A DNA stretch of 64,000 nucleotides, from the NCBI RefSeq assembly GCF_024181725.1, contig NZ_CP028908.1:186001-250000 (forward strand). The letters are read 5' to 3'. Numbering within the stretch: the stretch's first letter is position 1; each line of letters starts with the position of its first letter. The notes beneath the pieces are model-generated. The model did not search any database. It had not been told where the DNA came from and saw only the letters and a program-made list of their open reading frames with translations. Of this stretch, positions 53,915-63,611 are shown one piece after another. The DNA is from Bradyrhizobium sp. WD16 (GTDB lineage Bacteria > Pseudomonadota > Alphaproteobacteria > Rhizobiales > Xanthobacteraceae). The translations under genes were made by a program, and so were the position numbers.

Positions 53915-54847
53915 TCACCCTGCCGTCGCCTCGCGGTCGATCTGCCGCAGCTCGACGAACAGCGCCCACGCCCTGGGAAAGTCCGGCCCGTTCGGATCGG
54001 TCGCGAGCAGAGCGCGCAGCGCCTCCTCGATCTCCGCCGCCGTGGGCCGCGCGCCAGCTTCTCCGGTTCTGCCCTGTCCCGCCTTGGCCTTCGTCCAGCG
54101 CGCCTCGACATCGGCCGCGAAGGCAATCGCATCGGCGGCGCTCCGCTTGGCCGCCGGCTTCGCCAGGGGATGGTCCAGCGGAAAGCGCGGCCAGGCCGCG
54201 GGCGGCTGATCGCTGCGCCAGGCCTGCTCGTCGTCCCCGGTCTCGACGCCCGATCCGGCGCGCGGCGCGGCGGCTGCTTCCGACGGCGGGGTCGGCCGCC
54301 CGCCCGATGACGGCGCCGGCGAGGCAGCGCCCGGTCCGCCGGGCAGCAGCGTCTGCTGCAAGGTCGTGAGATCCTGCGGGTCGGCCTTCGGCAGGCTCGC
54401 GACGACACCCTTCGCCAGCGCGATCGTCTGCGGCGAGACCGCCGGCTTGGGCGCCGGGCTGCCGTCCTGCGGCACCGGACAGGGCTGGTAGGCGACGTGG
54501 GGCATGGCGATCCGGCCATCGTCATCGATCCGCGCGAAGTCGTTCGCGACCGTGTAGACGAAGGCGCGATCGCCGGCATAGGCACCCTGCCGGTCGCGGC
54601 CCTTGACCCTGCCGCAGACATAGCCCTCGACACCGATATCGACCGAGCGCAGTTCGCTGAACTCCGCCGAGGCGGGATTGAACATCAGCCTCATCACCGC
54701 CTCCCTAGCCTTGGCTTGACGCGGCGCCAGCAACGATGTCAGCGCGAGGTCGGCGAACGGCAGCGCAGGCCTGTAGGGAATGGCGAGCTCGACAGCGAAG
54801 AAGGCTCCGCCCGCTCCAAGCGCAATCAGCGCGGCAATCTTGTTCAT
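53915..54847 (-). CDS. Membrane-anchored hypothetical protein
   Basis: A 310-residue protein with one N-terminal hydrophobic segment (IAALIALGAGGAFFAVELAI). A periplasmic part follows (AVMRLMFNPASAEFSELRSV, YVCGRVKGRDRQGAYAGDRA), which resembles exported proteins that describe an M-NP-S-A-F pattern. The C-terminal half is Pro/Ala-rich and probably disordered. I prefer the ATG at 54847 because the membrane segment follows at once; 54904 is an alternative. The function is unknown. Confidence 0.68.
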   Translation of the reverse strand: MNKIAALIALGAGGAFFAVELAIPYRPALPFADLALTSLLAPRQAKAREAVMRLMFNPASAEFSELRSVDIGVEGYVCGRVKGRDRQGAYAGDRAFVYTVANDFARIDDDGRIAMPHVAYQPCPVPQDGSPAPKPAVSPQTIALAKGVVASLPKADPQDLTTLQQTLLPGGPGAASPAPSSGGRPTPPSEAAAAPRAGSGVETGDDEQAWRSDQPPAAWPRFPLDHPLAKPAAKRSAADAIAFAADVEARWTKAKAGQGRTGEAGARPTAAEIEEALRALLATDPNGPDFPRAWALFVELRQIDREATAG

Positions 54848-54904
54848 CGGCTGGACTCGCTGCGACGCGCCAAACGCGGCGGCGCGGCACACCCTGATTT
54901 CCAT

Positions 54905-55322
54905 TTTTGATTGTTCGTTTCCGGATGCGCATTTGATCGGCGAGTCCGAAACAAACGATTAAAACGGGTGGCTTTGATCGTTTACATCCCCTGGTTATGT
55001 TTTCCTTGAGATCAAGGGATGAACAGGCAGGAATTTTCCCGCGACAATTCGCCTCTTTACAACCAAATGAAGCGGCAGAGCGAAACCGCCGTCAGACGGA
55101 CCTCAGCGCGGCGGCGGCGGCGCGGCCGGCAGGATCAGGACCAGACCGGCATTGACGACACGTGAGCTCAGGGGATCGCTCGAGGGATCGCGCAGGATCC
55201 GGGGCCACTGCGGCGCCGACCGCCGGTTCCGGCAACGACGGTGGCGATGGCGAGATCGGCCATGGGACCGGCGAGCGCCAGCAGGAACGTCGCGTCAGCG
55301 GACGTCAGCCGGATCAACGGCC
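54905..55322. other. Intergenic region with a possible gene remnant
   Basis: About 420 bp between two leftward genes. The left 120 bp is AT-richer and likely holds the promoter of the membrane-anchored protein. The right part contains the remnant at 55103-55225. Confidence 0.5.
55103..55225 (-). pseudogene. Possible C-terminal remnant with NAGLVLI motif
   Basis: In one frame the minus strand reads WPRILRDPSSDPLSSRVVNA then GLVLILPAAPPPPR and stop. The V-NAGLVL-P motif resembles the repeated element of contractile-injection-system tape-measure proteins. There is no start codon and nothing upstream continues it. It may be a decayed end or a chance match. Confidence 0.25.
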
Positions 55323-55913
55323 TCAATAGGGCGGATTCTTCTTCGCGCGCTGCGTCTTCGCCGCTTCGACCCACCACATCAAGTCGTCGGCGAACCGCGG
55401 AAACGCCCGCTCCAGCGCCGCGCCTCCATCGCCGATCGGCCTGCCTTCCGCCGACAGGGTTTGCGCGATCGGCCCGACCGCGATGGTGCTCGAAACCACG
55501 ACCATGCCCATTTCGGAGAGCGTGCCGTGCCAGGCGGTCGCGGCGCGCGCTCCGGCGAAACGGCCACCTGAATAACTCGCGATCGCAGCAGGGCGCCAGA
55601 ACCATTCCTCGAGGAAATGGTCGGTGAGATTCTTCAGTCCCGGCTGAATTCCCCAATTGTATTCGCCGGCGATGAAGACGAAGCCGTCGGCGTCACGGAT
55701 CTGGCCGGCGAGCTTTTCCATCGCCGCCGGCGCCGAGCCCTTCGGATATTCCTTGTACATGCGGTCCAGCATCGGCAGACCGACCGCCTTGGCGTCAATC
55801 AACTCGACATCCTCGCCGCGGCCGCGCAGACCATCGACGACGAATTGTGCGAGCCGGATGCCCATGCGGTCGGCGCGATAGGAGCCGTAGAACACCAGGA
55901 TGCGATCGCTCAT
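55323..55913 (-). CDS. NAD(P)H-dependent FMN reductase
   Basis: A 196-residue flavodoxin-like protein of the NADPH_FMN_red family, with N-terminal ILVFYGSYRADRMGIRLAQF (phosphate loop), FVFIAGEYNWGIQPGLKNLT and SYSGGRFAGARA. It reduces FMN or quinones, or supplies flavin to a partner oxygenase. It lies 105 bp upstream of the dioxygenase gene on the same strand. A link to aromatic catabolism is possible but unproven. Confidence 0.9.
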   Translation of the reverse strand: MSDRILVFYGSYRADRMGIRLAQFVVDGLRGRGEDVELIDAKAVGLPMLDRMYKEYPKGSAPAAMEKLAGQIRDADGFVFIAGEYNWGIQPGLKNLTDHFLEEWFWRPAAIASYSGGRFAGARAATAWHGTLSEMGMVVVSSTIAVGPIAQTLSAEGRPIGDGGAALERAFPRFADDLMWWVEAAKTQRAKKNPPY

Positions 55914-56018
55914 GGCATGCCGATGCTATCACCCCGCGGCCGATCAAGGTACCCCCGCGAAGCATGCGCGATCGCGGCGGCGTTTCGCACGCCCGGATTG
56001 CGTCCGATCAGCAACCGG

Positions 56019-57086
56019 TCAACGCATCGACCCCGATCGCCGATCGGCGAACTCCTCGTAGAAGCCGAGCTTGCGCTGCATCGGCGCGTCGTCGACCTGG
56101 AACAGATAGGCCGTCTTCGTCGCCGATCGATTGACGATCTCGACGCTCGCGTGGGTCGGGATCGCCAGCGTGTCCTGATCGCTCCAGTCGAGCTTTGCGC
56201 CGTCGATTGCAGCCTGGCCGTCGCCCTCGACGACATGGAGGACCGCCGAAGCCGACCGGCGCGGCGGCCGGATGGTTTCACCGGGGCGCAGCATGATGGC
56301 GGAGAAGCCGAGGATCGGCAGACATTCGTGGCCGGTTTCCGGATTGACATAGGCCAGTTGCACGATCTCGTTGGCGTCGGTGACACCGGCGAGATCATGG
56401 AGCGCGGCCTGGGTCTCGCGCCACGGAAACCGCCGCAGCGGATAGTCGGCGCGCGGCCGGTTCAGGGCGCTGTAAGGCAACAACCCGGCCCGGCGGTAGC
56501 GGGTCTGGGAAGCGTCGGGCTGATTGCGGACCGCCTGGGGGTCGCCCTCCAGGCAATACGACGCTTCGAGCGAATAGACGACCGGCAGATCGAGGGCGTC
56601 GAGCCAGACCACCGGCCCCTCGCCTTCGTGGCCGTGCTCGTGCCACAGGCCCGACGGCGTCAGGATCAGGTCGCCCCTCTCCATCGGCAGCTTCTCGCCG
56701 TCGACCACGGTGAAGCCGCCCTCGCCCTCGACGACAAAGCGGACGGCGCTCGGACTGTGACGATGATTGGGCGCGGTCTCGCGCGGCAGGATCAGCTGCA
56801 TGCCGATGTAGATCGACGGCGTCGCCTGCATATTCTCGAGGCCAAGCCCCGGATTGGCGAGCACCAGAACCCGGCGCTCCGCCTTCTCGATCGGCGTCAG
56901 CTCACCGGCTTCGAGCAGGCGCGGCCGGATATCGGCGTAGCGCCACACCATCGGCCGGGTCCGGCGCGAGGGAATTTCGTAAGGCAAGGCGGCGCGCAGG
57001 CTCGGCCACAGCGGAACCAGGTTCTGCGCGGTCAGGCCGTTACGGAACTCGATCGGCAACTCGTCGAGACGCCCGAGCTCAGCCAT
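56019..57086 (-). CDS. Gentisate 1,2-dioxygenase-like bicupin (second copy)
   Basis: A 355-residue bicupin ring-cleavage dioxygenase. The iron site lies in the first cupin ([18 protein letters not shown] and [20 protein letters not shown]). It resembles gentisate, salicylate and 1-hydroxy-2-naphthoate dioxygenases. The paralogue at 62511 shares the motifs but differs widely. This copy closes the transporter operon and may accept a different substituted hydroxybenzoate. GGGAGGG precedes the ATG. Confidence 0.88.
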   Translation of the reverse strand: MAELGRLDELPIEFRNGLTAQNLVPLWPSLRAALPYEIPSRRTRPMVWRYADIRPRLLEAGELTPIEKAERRVLVLANPGLGLENMQATPSIYIGMQLILPRETAPNHRHSPSAVRFVVEGEGGFTVVDGEKLPMERGDLILTPSGLWHEHGHEGEGPVVWLDALDLPVVYSLEASYCLEGDPQAVRNQPDASQTRYRRAGLLPYSALNRPRADYPLRRFPWRETQAALHDLAGVTDANEIVQLAYVNPETGHECLPILGFSAIMLRPGETIRPPRRSASAVLHVVEGDGQAAIDGAKLDWSDQDTLAIPTHASVEIVNRSATKTAYLFQVDDAPMQRKLGFYEEFADRRSGSMR

Positions 57087-57133
57087 GTAACCCTCCCTTG
57101 ATGTTCAGGCGAAACCTGCCGCGTGTTCGCGTG

Positions 57134-57841
57134 TTAAAGTCCGAGATACTTCGACCTGATGTCCTCGTTCGCCAGCAGGTCGGCACTGCCGCCGCTCCAG
57201 GCAACCTCGCCTTTCTCGATGGCGTAGTGCCGGTCGGCGAATTCGACCAGCACGTCGATCTCCTTGTCGACGATCAGCATCGCCAGGCCCTGGGCCTTCA
57301 GCGCCTTCAGCCGCGCCCAGATTTCGTCGCGGATCACCGGCGCCAGCCCCTCGGTCGCCTCATCCAGCACCAGCAGGCGCGGATTGGTCATCAGCGCGCG
57401 GCCGATCGCCAGCATCTGCTGCTCACCGCCGGAGAGCTGGGCGCCGCCATTGGTCAACCGCGCCCCGAGCCTGGGGAAGAAGTCGAGAACGCGCTCCAGG
57501 CTCCAGGGATCGCGCGCGGCCCGCGGATTGGCCTGCGCCATCAGGAGATTTTCCCGCACCGTGAGGTTGGGAAAGATGTGACGTCCTTCCGGCACCAGAC
57601 CAAGCCCGAGCCGTGCGATCCGATGCGAACGCTGGTTGTCGATGCGTTCGCCGGCAAAGGTGATGGTGCCGGACTGCGCCGGCAGCAATCCGGACAGGCA
57701 GCGCACGGTCGACGTCTTGCCCATGCCGTTGCGGCCGAGCAGCGTCACCACCTCGCCTTCGCCGATCGCCAGCGACACCCCGAACAACACCTGGCTGGTG
57801 CCGTAGCCCGCCGCGAGCTTCTGGACTTCGAGCAGCATCAT
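57134..57841 (-). CDS. livF: Branched-chain-type ABC transporter ATPase LivF
   Basis: A 235-residue ATPase of the HAAT family. Walker A is GRNGMGKTS, the signature is LSGGEQQMLAIGRAL and Walker B LLVLDEATEG. It works with LivG on the LivH/LivM channel. A GTG at 57847 and ATGs at 57841 and 57838 are possible starts; I chose 57841, which follows AGGTG. Confidence 0.93.
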   Translation of the reverse strand: MMLLEVQKLAAGYGTSQVLFGVSLAIGEGEVVTLLGRNGMGKTSTVRCLSGLLPAQSGTITFAGERIDNQRSHRIARLGLGLVPEGRHIFPNLTVRENLLMAQANPRAARDPWSLERVLDFFPRLGARLTNGGAQLSGGEQQMLAIGRALMTNPRLLVLDEATEGLAPVIRDEIWARLKALKAQGLAMLIVDKEIDVLVEFADRHYAIEKGEVAWSGGSADLLANEDIRSKYLGL

Positions 57842-57843
57842 CG

Positions 57844-58587
57844 TCACCTGTGACCGAGATAGGCGGCGCGCACGTCAGGGTCGCGGCGGACCTCGTCCGG
57901 CGCGCCGCTGGCGATCGCTCGCCCGGCCACCAGCACCGCGACGCGGTCGGCCAGGGCGAACACGGCGTTCATGTCGTGCTCGACCAGCAGGATGGCGTAG
58001 CGACGCTTGAGCTGCTCGAGCAGCTGCGTCATGCGAGCGCTGTCCTCCCGCCCCATGCCGGCCATCGGTTCGTCGAGCAGCAGCAGCTTGGGCTGCATCG
58101 CCAGCGCCATGGCGAGTTCGAGCTGGCGCCGCTCGCCGTGGGAGACGTCGGCCGCGCGCCGCTCCGGCTCACCCAGGCCGACGGCGTCGAGCGCCTCGCG
58201 AGCGGGCATGGTCAGTTCCGGATCGCGGCGCGCATCGCGCCAGAAGCGGAAGCTGTGGCCGCGGCAGGCCTGCACCGCGACGGCGACGTTGCCGAGCAGG
58301 TTGAACTCCGGAAACACCGAGGTGATCTGGAATGAGCGCGCAAGGCCGAGGTGCGCCCGCCGGTGCGCCGCTTCGCGCGTGATGTCGCGCCCGGCGAAGC
58401 GGATGGTGCCGGCGTCGGGCGTGAGATCGCCCTGCAGCTGGGCGATCAGCGAGGTCTTGCCGGCGCCGTTGGGGCCGATCAGCGCCAGGGTCTCGCCGGG
58501 GCGGACATCGAGATCGAGCTGGTTGGTGGCGATCAGGCCGCCGAACCGCTTGACGAGACCTCGTACCTGCAGCAGCGCCTCGGTCAT
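57844..58587 (-). CDS. livG: Branched-chain-type ABC transporter ATPase LivG
   Basis: A 247-residue ATPase with Walker A GPNGAGKTS, signature VSHGERRQLELAMAL (SHGE replaces the usual SGG) and Walker B LLLLDEPMAGMG. Its start overlaps the livM stop (ATGA). Confidence 0.93.
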   Translation of the reverse strand: MTEALLQVRGLVKRFGGLIATNQLDLDVRPGETLALIGPNGAGKTSLIAQLQGDLTPDAGTIRFAGRDITREAAHRRAHLGLARSFQITSVFPEFNLLGNVAVAVQACRGHSFRFWRDARRDPELTMPAREALDAVGLGEPERRAADVSHGERRQLELAMALAMQPKLLLLDEPMAGMGREDSARMTQLLEQLKRRYAILLVEHDMNAVFALADRVAVLVAGRAIASGAPDEVRRDPDVRAAYLGHR

Positions 58588-59618
58588 GGCACGCTCCTGC
58601 GCGGCACCAGATGGCCGAACAGTTCGATCAGCCCGCCGCGCAGCGCCACCACGACGATGATGATGAAGCCGCCGAATGCGAGCTGCCAATGGCTCGACCA
58701 GCCGGACAAGACGATCTCCAGCACCAGGAAGGTGGCGGCGCCGATCACCGGCCCGAGCATCGTGCCGAGGCCGCCGAGCACGCACATCACGACGAGATCG
58801 CCCGACCGCACCCAGGACATGTCGGAGGGGCTGATGAACTGCTGGCTTGCCGCCATCAACGCACCGGCGAGCCCGGCGATGGCGCCCGAGACGGCGAACG
58901 CGGCGAGCTTGTAGCGCAGCGGCGGAATGCCCAGCGCGGTGAGACGGCGCTCGTTCTGGGCCGAGGCGCGCAGCACGACGCCGAAGCGGCTGTCGATCAG
59001 CCGGCGCAGGCCCAGCAAGGTCAGCGCCAGGGCGGCGACGCAGCCGTAATAGAACGGCACCCGCGCCGTGGCGCCATGACCGAACAGCGTCAGCTCGGTC
59101 GTGATCTGCAGGCCGTCCTCGCCGCCATATTGCTGCAGGGCGATGAAGAAGTAGTAGATCATCTGGTTGAAGGCGAGCGTGATCATGATGAAATAGGCGC
59201 CGCCGGTGCGCAGCGCGATCACGCCCATCAGCGCCGATGCCAGCCCGGTGACGACCATCGCCAGCGGCAGCACCAGGGCGAGTTCGCCGGTGCCCGGCAA
59301 CACGCCGAGAAAGGCCCCTTCGTCGACATGGAACGCGGCAATTCCGACCACGTAGCCGCCGATCCCGAACAGGCCGGCATGCAGCAGACTGACGAGACCG
59401 CCGAAACCGAGCACCAGATTGAGCGCCAGCGCGGCGATCGAAAACACCACGACGCGCGTCGCGATCTTGATCAGGAAGGGATTGCCGGTCGCCGCGGCCA
59501 GCGTCGGCACCAGCATGAGCAGCAGCGTCGCCGCGGCGATGCCGGCAACGCCGTGATGCCAATGGCCGGCTTTGGGCGCGGCGGCGAGACCGATGTCGGA
59601 AGTGGACATTGCGCTCAT
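58584..59618 (-). CDS. livM: Branched-chain-type ABC transporter permease LivM
   Basis: A 344-residue permease with multiple membrane helices and the LivM motif LGFGGLVSLLHAGLFGIGGY. A cytoplasmic loop carries RASAQNERRLTALGIPPLRY, which docks on the ATPases. The start at 59618 follows GAGG; 59609 is an alternative. It is adjacent to livH. Confidence 0.93.
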   Translation of the reverse strand: MSAMSTSDIGLAAAPKAGHWHHGVAGIAAATLLLMLVPTLAAATGNPFLIKIATRVVVFSIAALALNLVLGFGGLVSLLHAGLFGIGGYVVGIAAFHVDEGAFLGVLPGTGELALVLPLAMVVTGLASALMGVIALRTGGAYFIMITLAFNQMIYYFFIALQQYGGEDGLQITTELTLFGHGATARVPFYYGCVAALALTLLGLRRLIDSRFGVVLRASAQNERRLTALGIPPLRYKLAAFAVSGAIAGLAGALMAASQQFISPSDMSWVRSGDLVVMCVLGGLGTMLGPVIGAATFLVLEIVLSGWSSHWQLAFGGFIIIVVVALRGGLIELFGHLVPRRSVP

Positions 59619-59628
59619 CCTGTCGACC

Positions 59629-60498
59629 TCAACCGTGAACCGGGAACAGACCGCGCGGCCTGAAGGCGAGGATCGCCGCCATCATCATGAAGATGATCAT
59701 GCTACCGAGCGCCGGCGGCAGCAGGACGCGGCCGAAAGTGTCGACCACGCCGATCAGGAGCGAGGCGATGAAGGCGCCCTTGATCGAGCCGATGCCGCCG
59801 ATCACCGTGACCACCAGCGCCAGGATCAGGATGGGCTCGCCCATGCCGACCTGCACCGCGCTGATCGGCCCGGCCATGATGCCGGCGAGGCCCGCCAATG
59901 CGGCACCTGCCGCGAACACCAGCAGGAAGATCAGTTCGACGTTGACGCCCATGGCCGAGGCCATGGCGCGATTGCTGGCGCCGGCGCGCACCCACATCCC
60001 GATCCGGGTATGGGCGACGACAAAATAGAGCGCCAGCGCGACGATGACGCCGACGACGAGAATGGCAAGGCGGAAGCTCGGGTAGGAAACGCCAAGCACA
60101 TTCACCGCACCGGACAGCAGCGGAGGCAACGCCATCGGCACGGGGACCGCGCCCCAGACCATGCGCACCAGCTCGTTGATCACCAGGATCAGGCCGAAGG
60201 TGACCAGAACCTGGTCGAGGTGGCCGCGATGATAGAAGCGGCGCAGCACCACCGCCTCGAGCAGCGCCCCGGCGAGCGCGGTGGCGGGCACCGCGACCAC
60301 CAGCGCGAGGACGAAGCTGCCGCTGCGCGCCAGCACCGCCGCGGCGACGAACGCGCCGATCATGAACAGCGAGCCGTGGGTCAGGTTGATGAGGTTCATG
60401 ATGCCGAATACCAGCGTCAAGCCGGCGGCCATCAGGAACAGCTGGACACCGAGCTGCAGGCCGTTGAGCGACTGCTCGATGAGCAATAGCGAATTCAT
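59629..60498 (-). CDS. livH: Branched-chain-type ABC transporter permease LivH
   Basis: A 289-residue permease with about eight helices. LivH hallmarks are GIMNLINLTHGSLFMIGAFV and RAGASNRAMASAMGVNVELI, the coupling loop. It pairs with LivM. In this operon the system most likely imports an aromatic acid rather than an amino acid. Confidence 0.93.
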   Translation of the reverse strand: MNSLLLIEQSLNGLQLGVQLFLMAAGLTLVFGIMNLINLTHGSLFMIGAFVAAAVLARSGSFVLALVVAVPATALAGALLEAVVLRRFYHRGHLDQVLVTFGLILVINELVRMVWGAVPVPMALPPLLSGAVNVLGVSYPSFRLAILVVGVIVALALYFVVAHTRIGMWVRAGASNRAMASAMGVNVELIFLLVFAAGAALAGLAGIMAGPISAVQVGMGEPILILALVVTVIGGIGSIKGAFIASLLIGVVDTFGRVLLPPALGSMIIFMMMAAILAFRPRGLFPVHG

Positions 60499-60534
60499 CG
60501 CACTCCCCTTTTCGCGACAGGGCGCCCCGCCGGC

Positions 60535-61713
60535 CTATTTCGCCGGCTTCATGACGCAGTCGGACGCGTAGGAATCCGCCTGGTCCGCCTTGATGAGCTC
60601 GAGGCGCTTCATCGCCGGCCGGCCCTTGGCGTCCTTCACGATCTGGGCGAGATAGGAATCCTGGATCGGATGGTGGTTGGCGTTGAACTTGAAATTGCCG
60701 CGCACCGATTCGAACTTCACGCTCTCCAGCGCCTTCTGGAAGGCGGCCTTGTCCTCGATCTTGCCGCCGGAGGCCTTGAGCGCGGCGTCGAGCATCCTTG
60801 CGCCGTCATAGGCGTTGGCCGCATAGGGCGAGGGAATGCGCCCGTAGGCCGCCTCGAAATCGGCGGTGAACTTCCTGCTGGCGGCGTTCTCGAAGTCCTC
60901 GCTCCAGAAGGTCGAGACGAAGCCGCCGACCGCCGCATCGCCCATGCCCGGCAGCACCGTCTGATCCATCGAGAAGGATGGCCCGTAGAGCCGGATCTGG
61001 TCCTTCAGCCCGGCCTGGGCATATTGCTTGACGAAGTTGATGCCCATGCCGCCCGGATAGAAGAAGAACACGGCGTCGGGCTTGGCTGCGCGCAGCTGCG
61101 CGATCTCGGCGGCGTAGTCGAGCTGGCCGAAGGCGGTATAGACCTCCCCGGCGATATCGCCCTTGAAGGTGCGCTTGAAGCCGGCGAGGAAATCCTTGCC
61201 GGCGGGGTAGTTGGGCGCCATCAGATAGACGCGCTTCACCCCGTTCTCACGCAGATAGATTCCCATCGCCTCCGGCAACGTGTCGTTCTGGAACGACTCG
61301 TTGAAGTAGTGCGGATGGCAGAGCTTGCCGGCATATTGCGACGGACCGGCGTTGATGCTGACGATGAAGGCCCCGGAATCGAGCACCGGCTTGGCGATCG
61401 CGAGCATGACATTGGAGAAGTTGACGCCGGTGATGATCTGGACGTGATCGCTCTCGATCATCTTGTCCGCGAGCTGCCGCCCGACATCGGGCTTGGCCTG
61501 GTCGTCGGCCTGGATCACCTGCACGGGACGGCCGCCGAGCGTGCCGCCGACACTCTTGAGGCCGAGATTGAAGCCGTCGAGCAGTTCCTGGCCGAGCTGG
61601 CCCGTGGGTCCGGAAAAGGTCGAGATGAAGCCGATCTTCACCGGCTCCTCCGCATGGGCAATGCCGAAGGCGGCGAACAGGCAGCTGGCAGCGAGAATTG
61701 TCCTGGTCTTCAT
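60535..61713 (-). CDS. Branched-chain-type ABC transporter binding protein
   Basis: A 392-residue periplasmic receptor (peripla_BP_6 family) with signal peptide RTILAASCLFAAFGIAHA. Features are VKIGFISTFSGPTGQLGQEL at the mature N-terminus, PNYPAGKDFLAGFKRTFKGD and YAANAYDGARMLDAALKA. Relatives bind amino acids or aromatic acids; gentisate-pathway genes on both sides favour an aromatic ligand. GGAGGG precedes the ATG. Confidence 0.92.
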   Translation of the reverse strand: MKTRTILAASCLFAAFGIAHAEEPVKIGFISTFSGPTGQLGQELLDGFNLGLKSVGGTLGGRPVQVIQADDQAKPDVGRQLADKMIESDHVQIITGVNFSNVMLAIAKPVLDSGAFIVSINAGPSQYAGKLCHPHYFNESFQNDTLPEAMGIYLRENGVKRVYLMAPNYPAGKDFLAGFKRTFKGDIAGEVYTAFGQLDYAAEIAQLRAAKPDAVFFFYPGGMGINFVKQYAQAGLKDQIRLYGPSFSMDQTVLPGMGDAAVGGFVSTFWSEDFENAASRKFTADFEAAYGRIPSPYAANAYDGARMLDAALKASGGKIEDKAAFQKALESVKFESVRGNFKFNANHHPIQDSYLAQIVKDAKGRPAMKRLELIKADQADSYASDCVMKPAK

Positions 61714-61791
61714 GTTTCCCTCCAGTGATGCGGCCTTCTGCGAGGCCTTTTCGGTTGAGATGCTGTGGTCTCGGAGAAGGCGCCGCGCGTC

Positions 61792-62487
61792 TTAGCGCGG
61801 CGCGATCGCGATCGCGATTTCACCGAGGCCCTCGATGCCGCCGGTGACCTTGTCTCCGGGCACGATGGCGCCGACGCCGGCCGGCGTGCCGGTCATGATC
61901 AGGTCGCCCGGCCTGATCGTCATCGAACGCGACAGGATGGAGATGATGTCCGGTACCGGCCAGATCAGCTCGGCAAGATCGGCGTCTTGCTTCACCGCCC
62001 CGTTCACGGCAAGCCAGATCCGCCCCTTGGCCGGATGACCGACGTTGGCGACGCGATGCAGCGGCGCGATCGGCGCCGACCGGTCGAAGGCCTTGCCCCA
62101 GTCCCACGGCCGGCCCTTGTCGCGGGCCTCGAACTGCAGGTCGCGGCGGGTGAGATCGATGCCGACACCGTAGGCGAAGACGTGATCGAGCGCGGCTTCG
62201 GGGCGAATATCGGCGCCGCCGCCTCCGATCGCCACGATCAGCTCGATCTCGTAGTGAAAGTTGGCTGTCTCGGGCGGATAAGGAATGGTCGCGCCGGAAT
62301 CCACCACCGCGTCCGCCGGCTTGGTGAAGAAGAACGGCGGCTCGCGATCCGGATCCTTGCCCATCTCGCGGGCGTGGGCCGCATAGTTGCGACCGACGCA
62401 GAAGATCCGGCGGACCGGAAAGCGCGCGGCCTCCCCGGCCATGGCGACCGAAGCCTGCGGCGGCGGCGTGAATACGAAATCCGTCAT
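61792..62487 (-). CDS. Fumarylpyruvate hydrolase (FAH family)
   Basis: A 231-residue FAH-family enzyme, with IFCVGRNYAAHAREMGKD, FHYEIELIVAIGGGG (metal-binding Glu residues), YGVGIDLTRRDLQFEARDKG and MTGTPAGVGAIVPGD. With gentisate dioxygenase and maleylpyruvate isomerase beside it, it should split fumarylpyruvate into fumarate and pyruvate. The ATG at 62487 is preferred to the GTG at 62490. Confidence 0.9.
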   Translation of the reverse strand: MTDFVFTPPPQASVAMAGEAARFPVRRIFCVGRNYAAHAREMGKDPDREPPFFFTKPADAVVDSGATIPYPPETANFHYEIELIVAIGGGGADIRPEAALDHVFAYGVGIDLTRRDLQFEARDKGRPWDWGKAFDRSAPIAPLHRVANVGHPAKGRIWLAVNGAVKQDADLAELIWPVPDIISILSRSMTIRPGDLIMTGTPAGVGAIVPGDKVTGGIEGLGEIAIAIAPR

Positions 62488-62510
62488 CACTCTACTCTCT
62501 GCTTTCCTGA

Positions 62511-63551
62511 TCAGGCGTTGCCGCGGTCTTCGCGGAAAAGATCGAGCTTCTGCTGCACCGGCCGGTCCGAGAAGCTGAACACCACCGCTTCCTCGTCGGC
62601 CTCATGGGTCACCCAGTGCCAGCTCGGCACCACGAAGATGTCGCGCGGCCCCCATTCCACCACACGGTCGCCGATCCGCGACCGGCCGCGCCCCTCGACC
62701 GCCGTGAAGACGGTCGCGTCGGTGGAGCGATAGCGCGCCGTACGGAAGCCGTTCGGCAACAGCTGCATGAAGGCGCCAATGGTGGGCATCGGGGATTCAC
62801 CGCTGACCGGATTGACGTAACGCAGCTTCAGGCCGTGGCACGGATCCCATTCACTGGTTCTTCTGGCGGTCTCGAGCGCCTCGCGGGTGTGCTCATAGGG
62901 ATAGTTGAACACCGGCGAGGCCTTGGACTTCGGCTGAAAGTCGACCGGCAGCAGGTTATGGCCGTAGCGCGCGAAGCTGTCGCCGTCCGGGCGCGTCAGC
63001 GGCTGCGCGTCTTCGGCATGCCCCTCGATGAAGGAGGCGTCGAAGAACTGCACCATGGGAATGTCGAGACCGTCGAGCCAGAGCATCGGCTCGGAGGTCT
63101 CGTTGCCGTGATCATGCCAGGCGCGGGCGGGCGTGATGACGAAGTCGCCCGGCGCCATGATTGTCCTTTCGCCGTCGACCGCGGTGTGGGCACCGCGGCC
63201 TTCGAGAATGAACCGTAGCGCCGACTGGCTGTGGCGATGAGCCGGCGCCACCTCGCCAGGCATCACCATCTGCACGCCGGCATAGAGCGACGTGGTGATC
63301 TTCGATTGTCCCCGCAGCCCCGGATTCTCCAGGATCAGCACCCGCCGCTCCGCCTCCCTGGCGGTGATCAGCTTGCCCGCTTCCATCATGTAGCGGCGGA
63401 TCGCCTCATAGCGCCACAGATGCGCCCGACACGGGCTCTTCGGCTCACGGGTGATCAGATCGCCGAGCACGGTCCACAGCGCCGACATGTTCTCGCTGTC
63501 GATCTGGCCATAGAACGCCTCGCGCTCCGGCGTCTTCGCAACGTGATCCAT
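62511..63551 (-). CDS. gtdA: Gentisate 1,2-dioxygenase
   Basis: A 346-residue bicupin, close to the standard length. The iron-binding His cluster is in PAHRHSQSALRFILEGRG and WHDHGNETSEPMLWLDGLDI. It opens gentisate to maleylpyruvate. GGGAGG precedes the ATG at 63551. It is the first gene of the leftward operon from a symmetric promoter that also serves the isomerase gene. Confidence 0.92.
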   Translation of the reverse strand: MDHVAKTPEREAFYGQIDSENMSALWTVLGDLITREPKSPCRAHLWRYEAIRRYMMEAGKLITAREAERRVLILENPGLRGQSKITTSLYAGVQMVMPGEVAPAHRHSQSALRFILEGRGAHTAVDGERTIMAPGDFVITPARAWHDHGNETSEPMLWLDGLDIPMVQFFDASFIEGHAEDAQPLTRPDGDSFARYGHNLLPVDFQPKSKASPVFNYPYEHTREALETARRTSEWDPCHGLKLRYVNPVSGESPMPTIGAFMQLLPNGFRTARYRSTDATVFTAVEGRGRSRIGDRVVEWGPRDIFVVPSWHWVTHEADEEAVVFSFSDRPVQQKLDLFREDRGNA

Positions 63552-63611
63552 CAGGCCTCCCGCCTCGTGCGCCGGCCGCGCCGATCTTATCTCGCCGGCC
63601 GGCAGCCTTGT

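Noticed and set aside
55019-55165. 48-codon frame starting ATGAACAGG
   Set aside because: The apparent ribosome-binding site touches the ATG, the end is low-complexity Arg/Gln/Asp, and it overlaps a possible remnant on the other strand.
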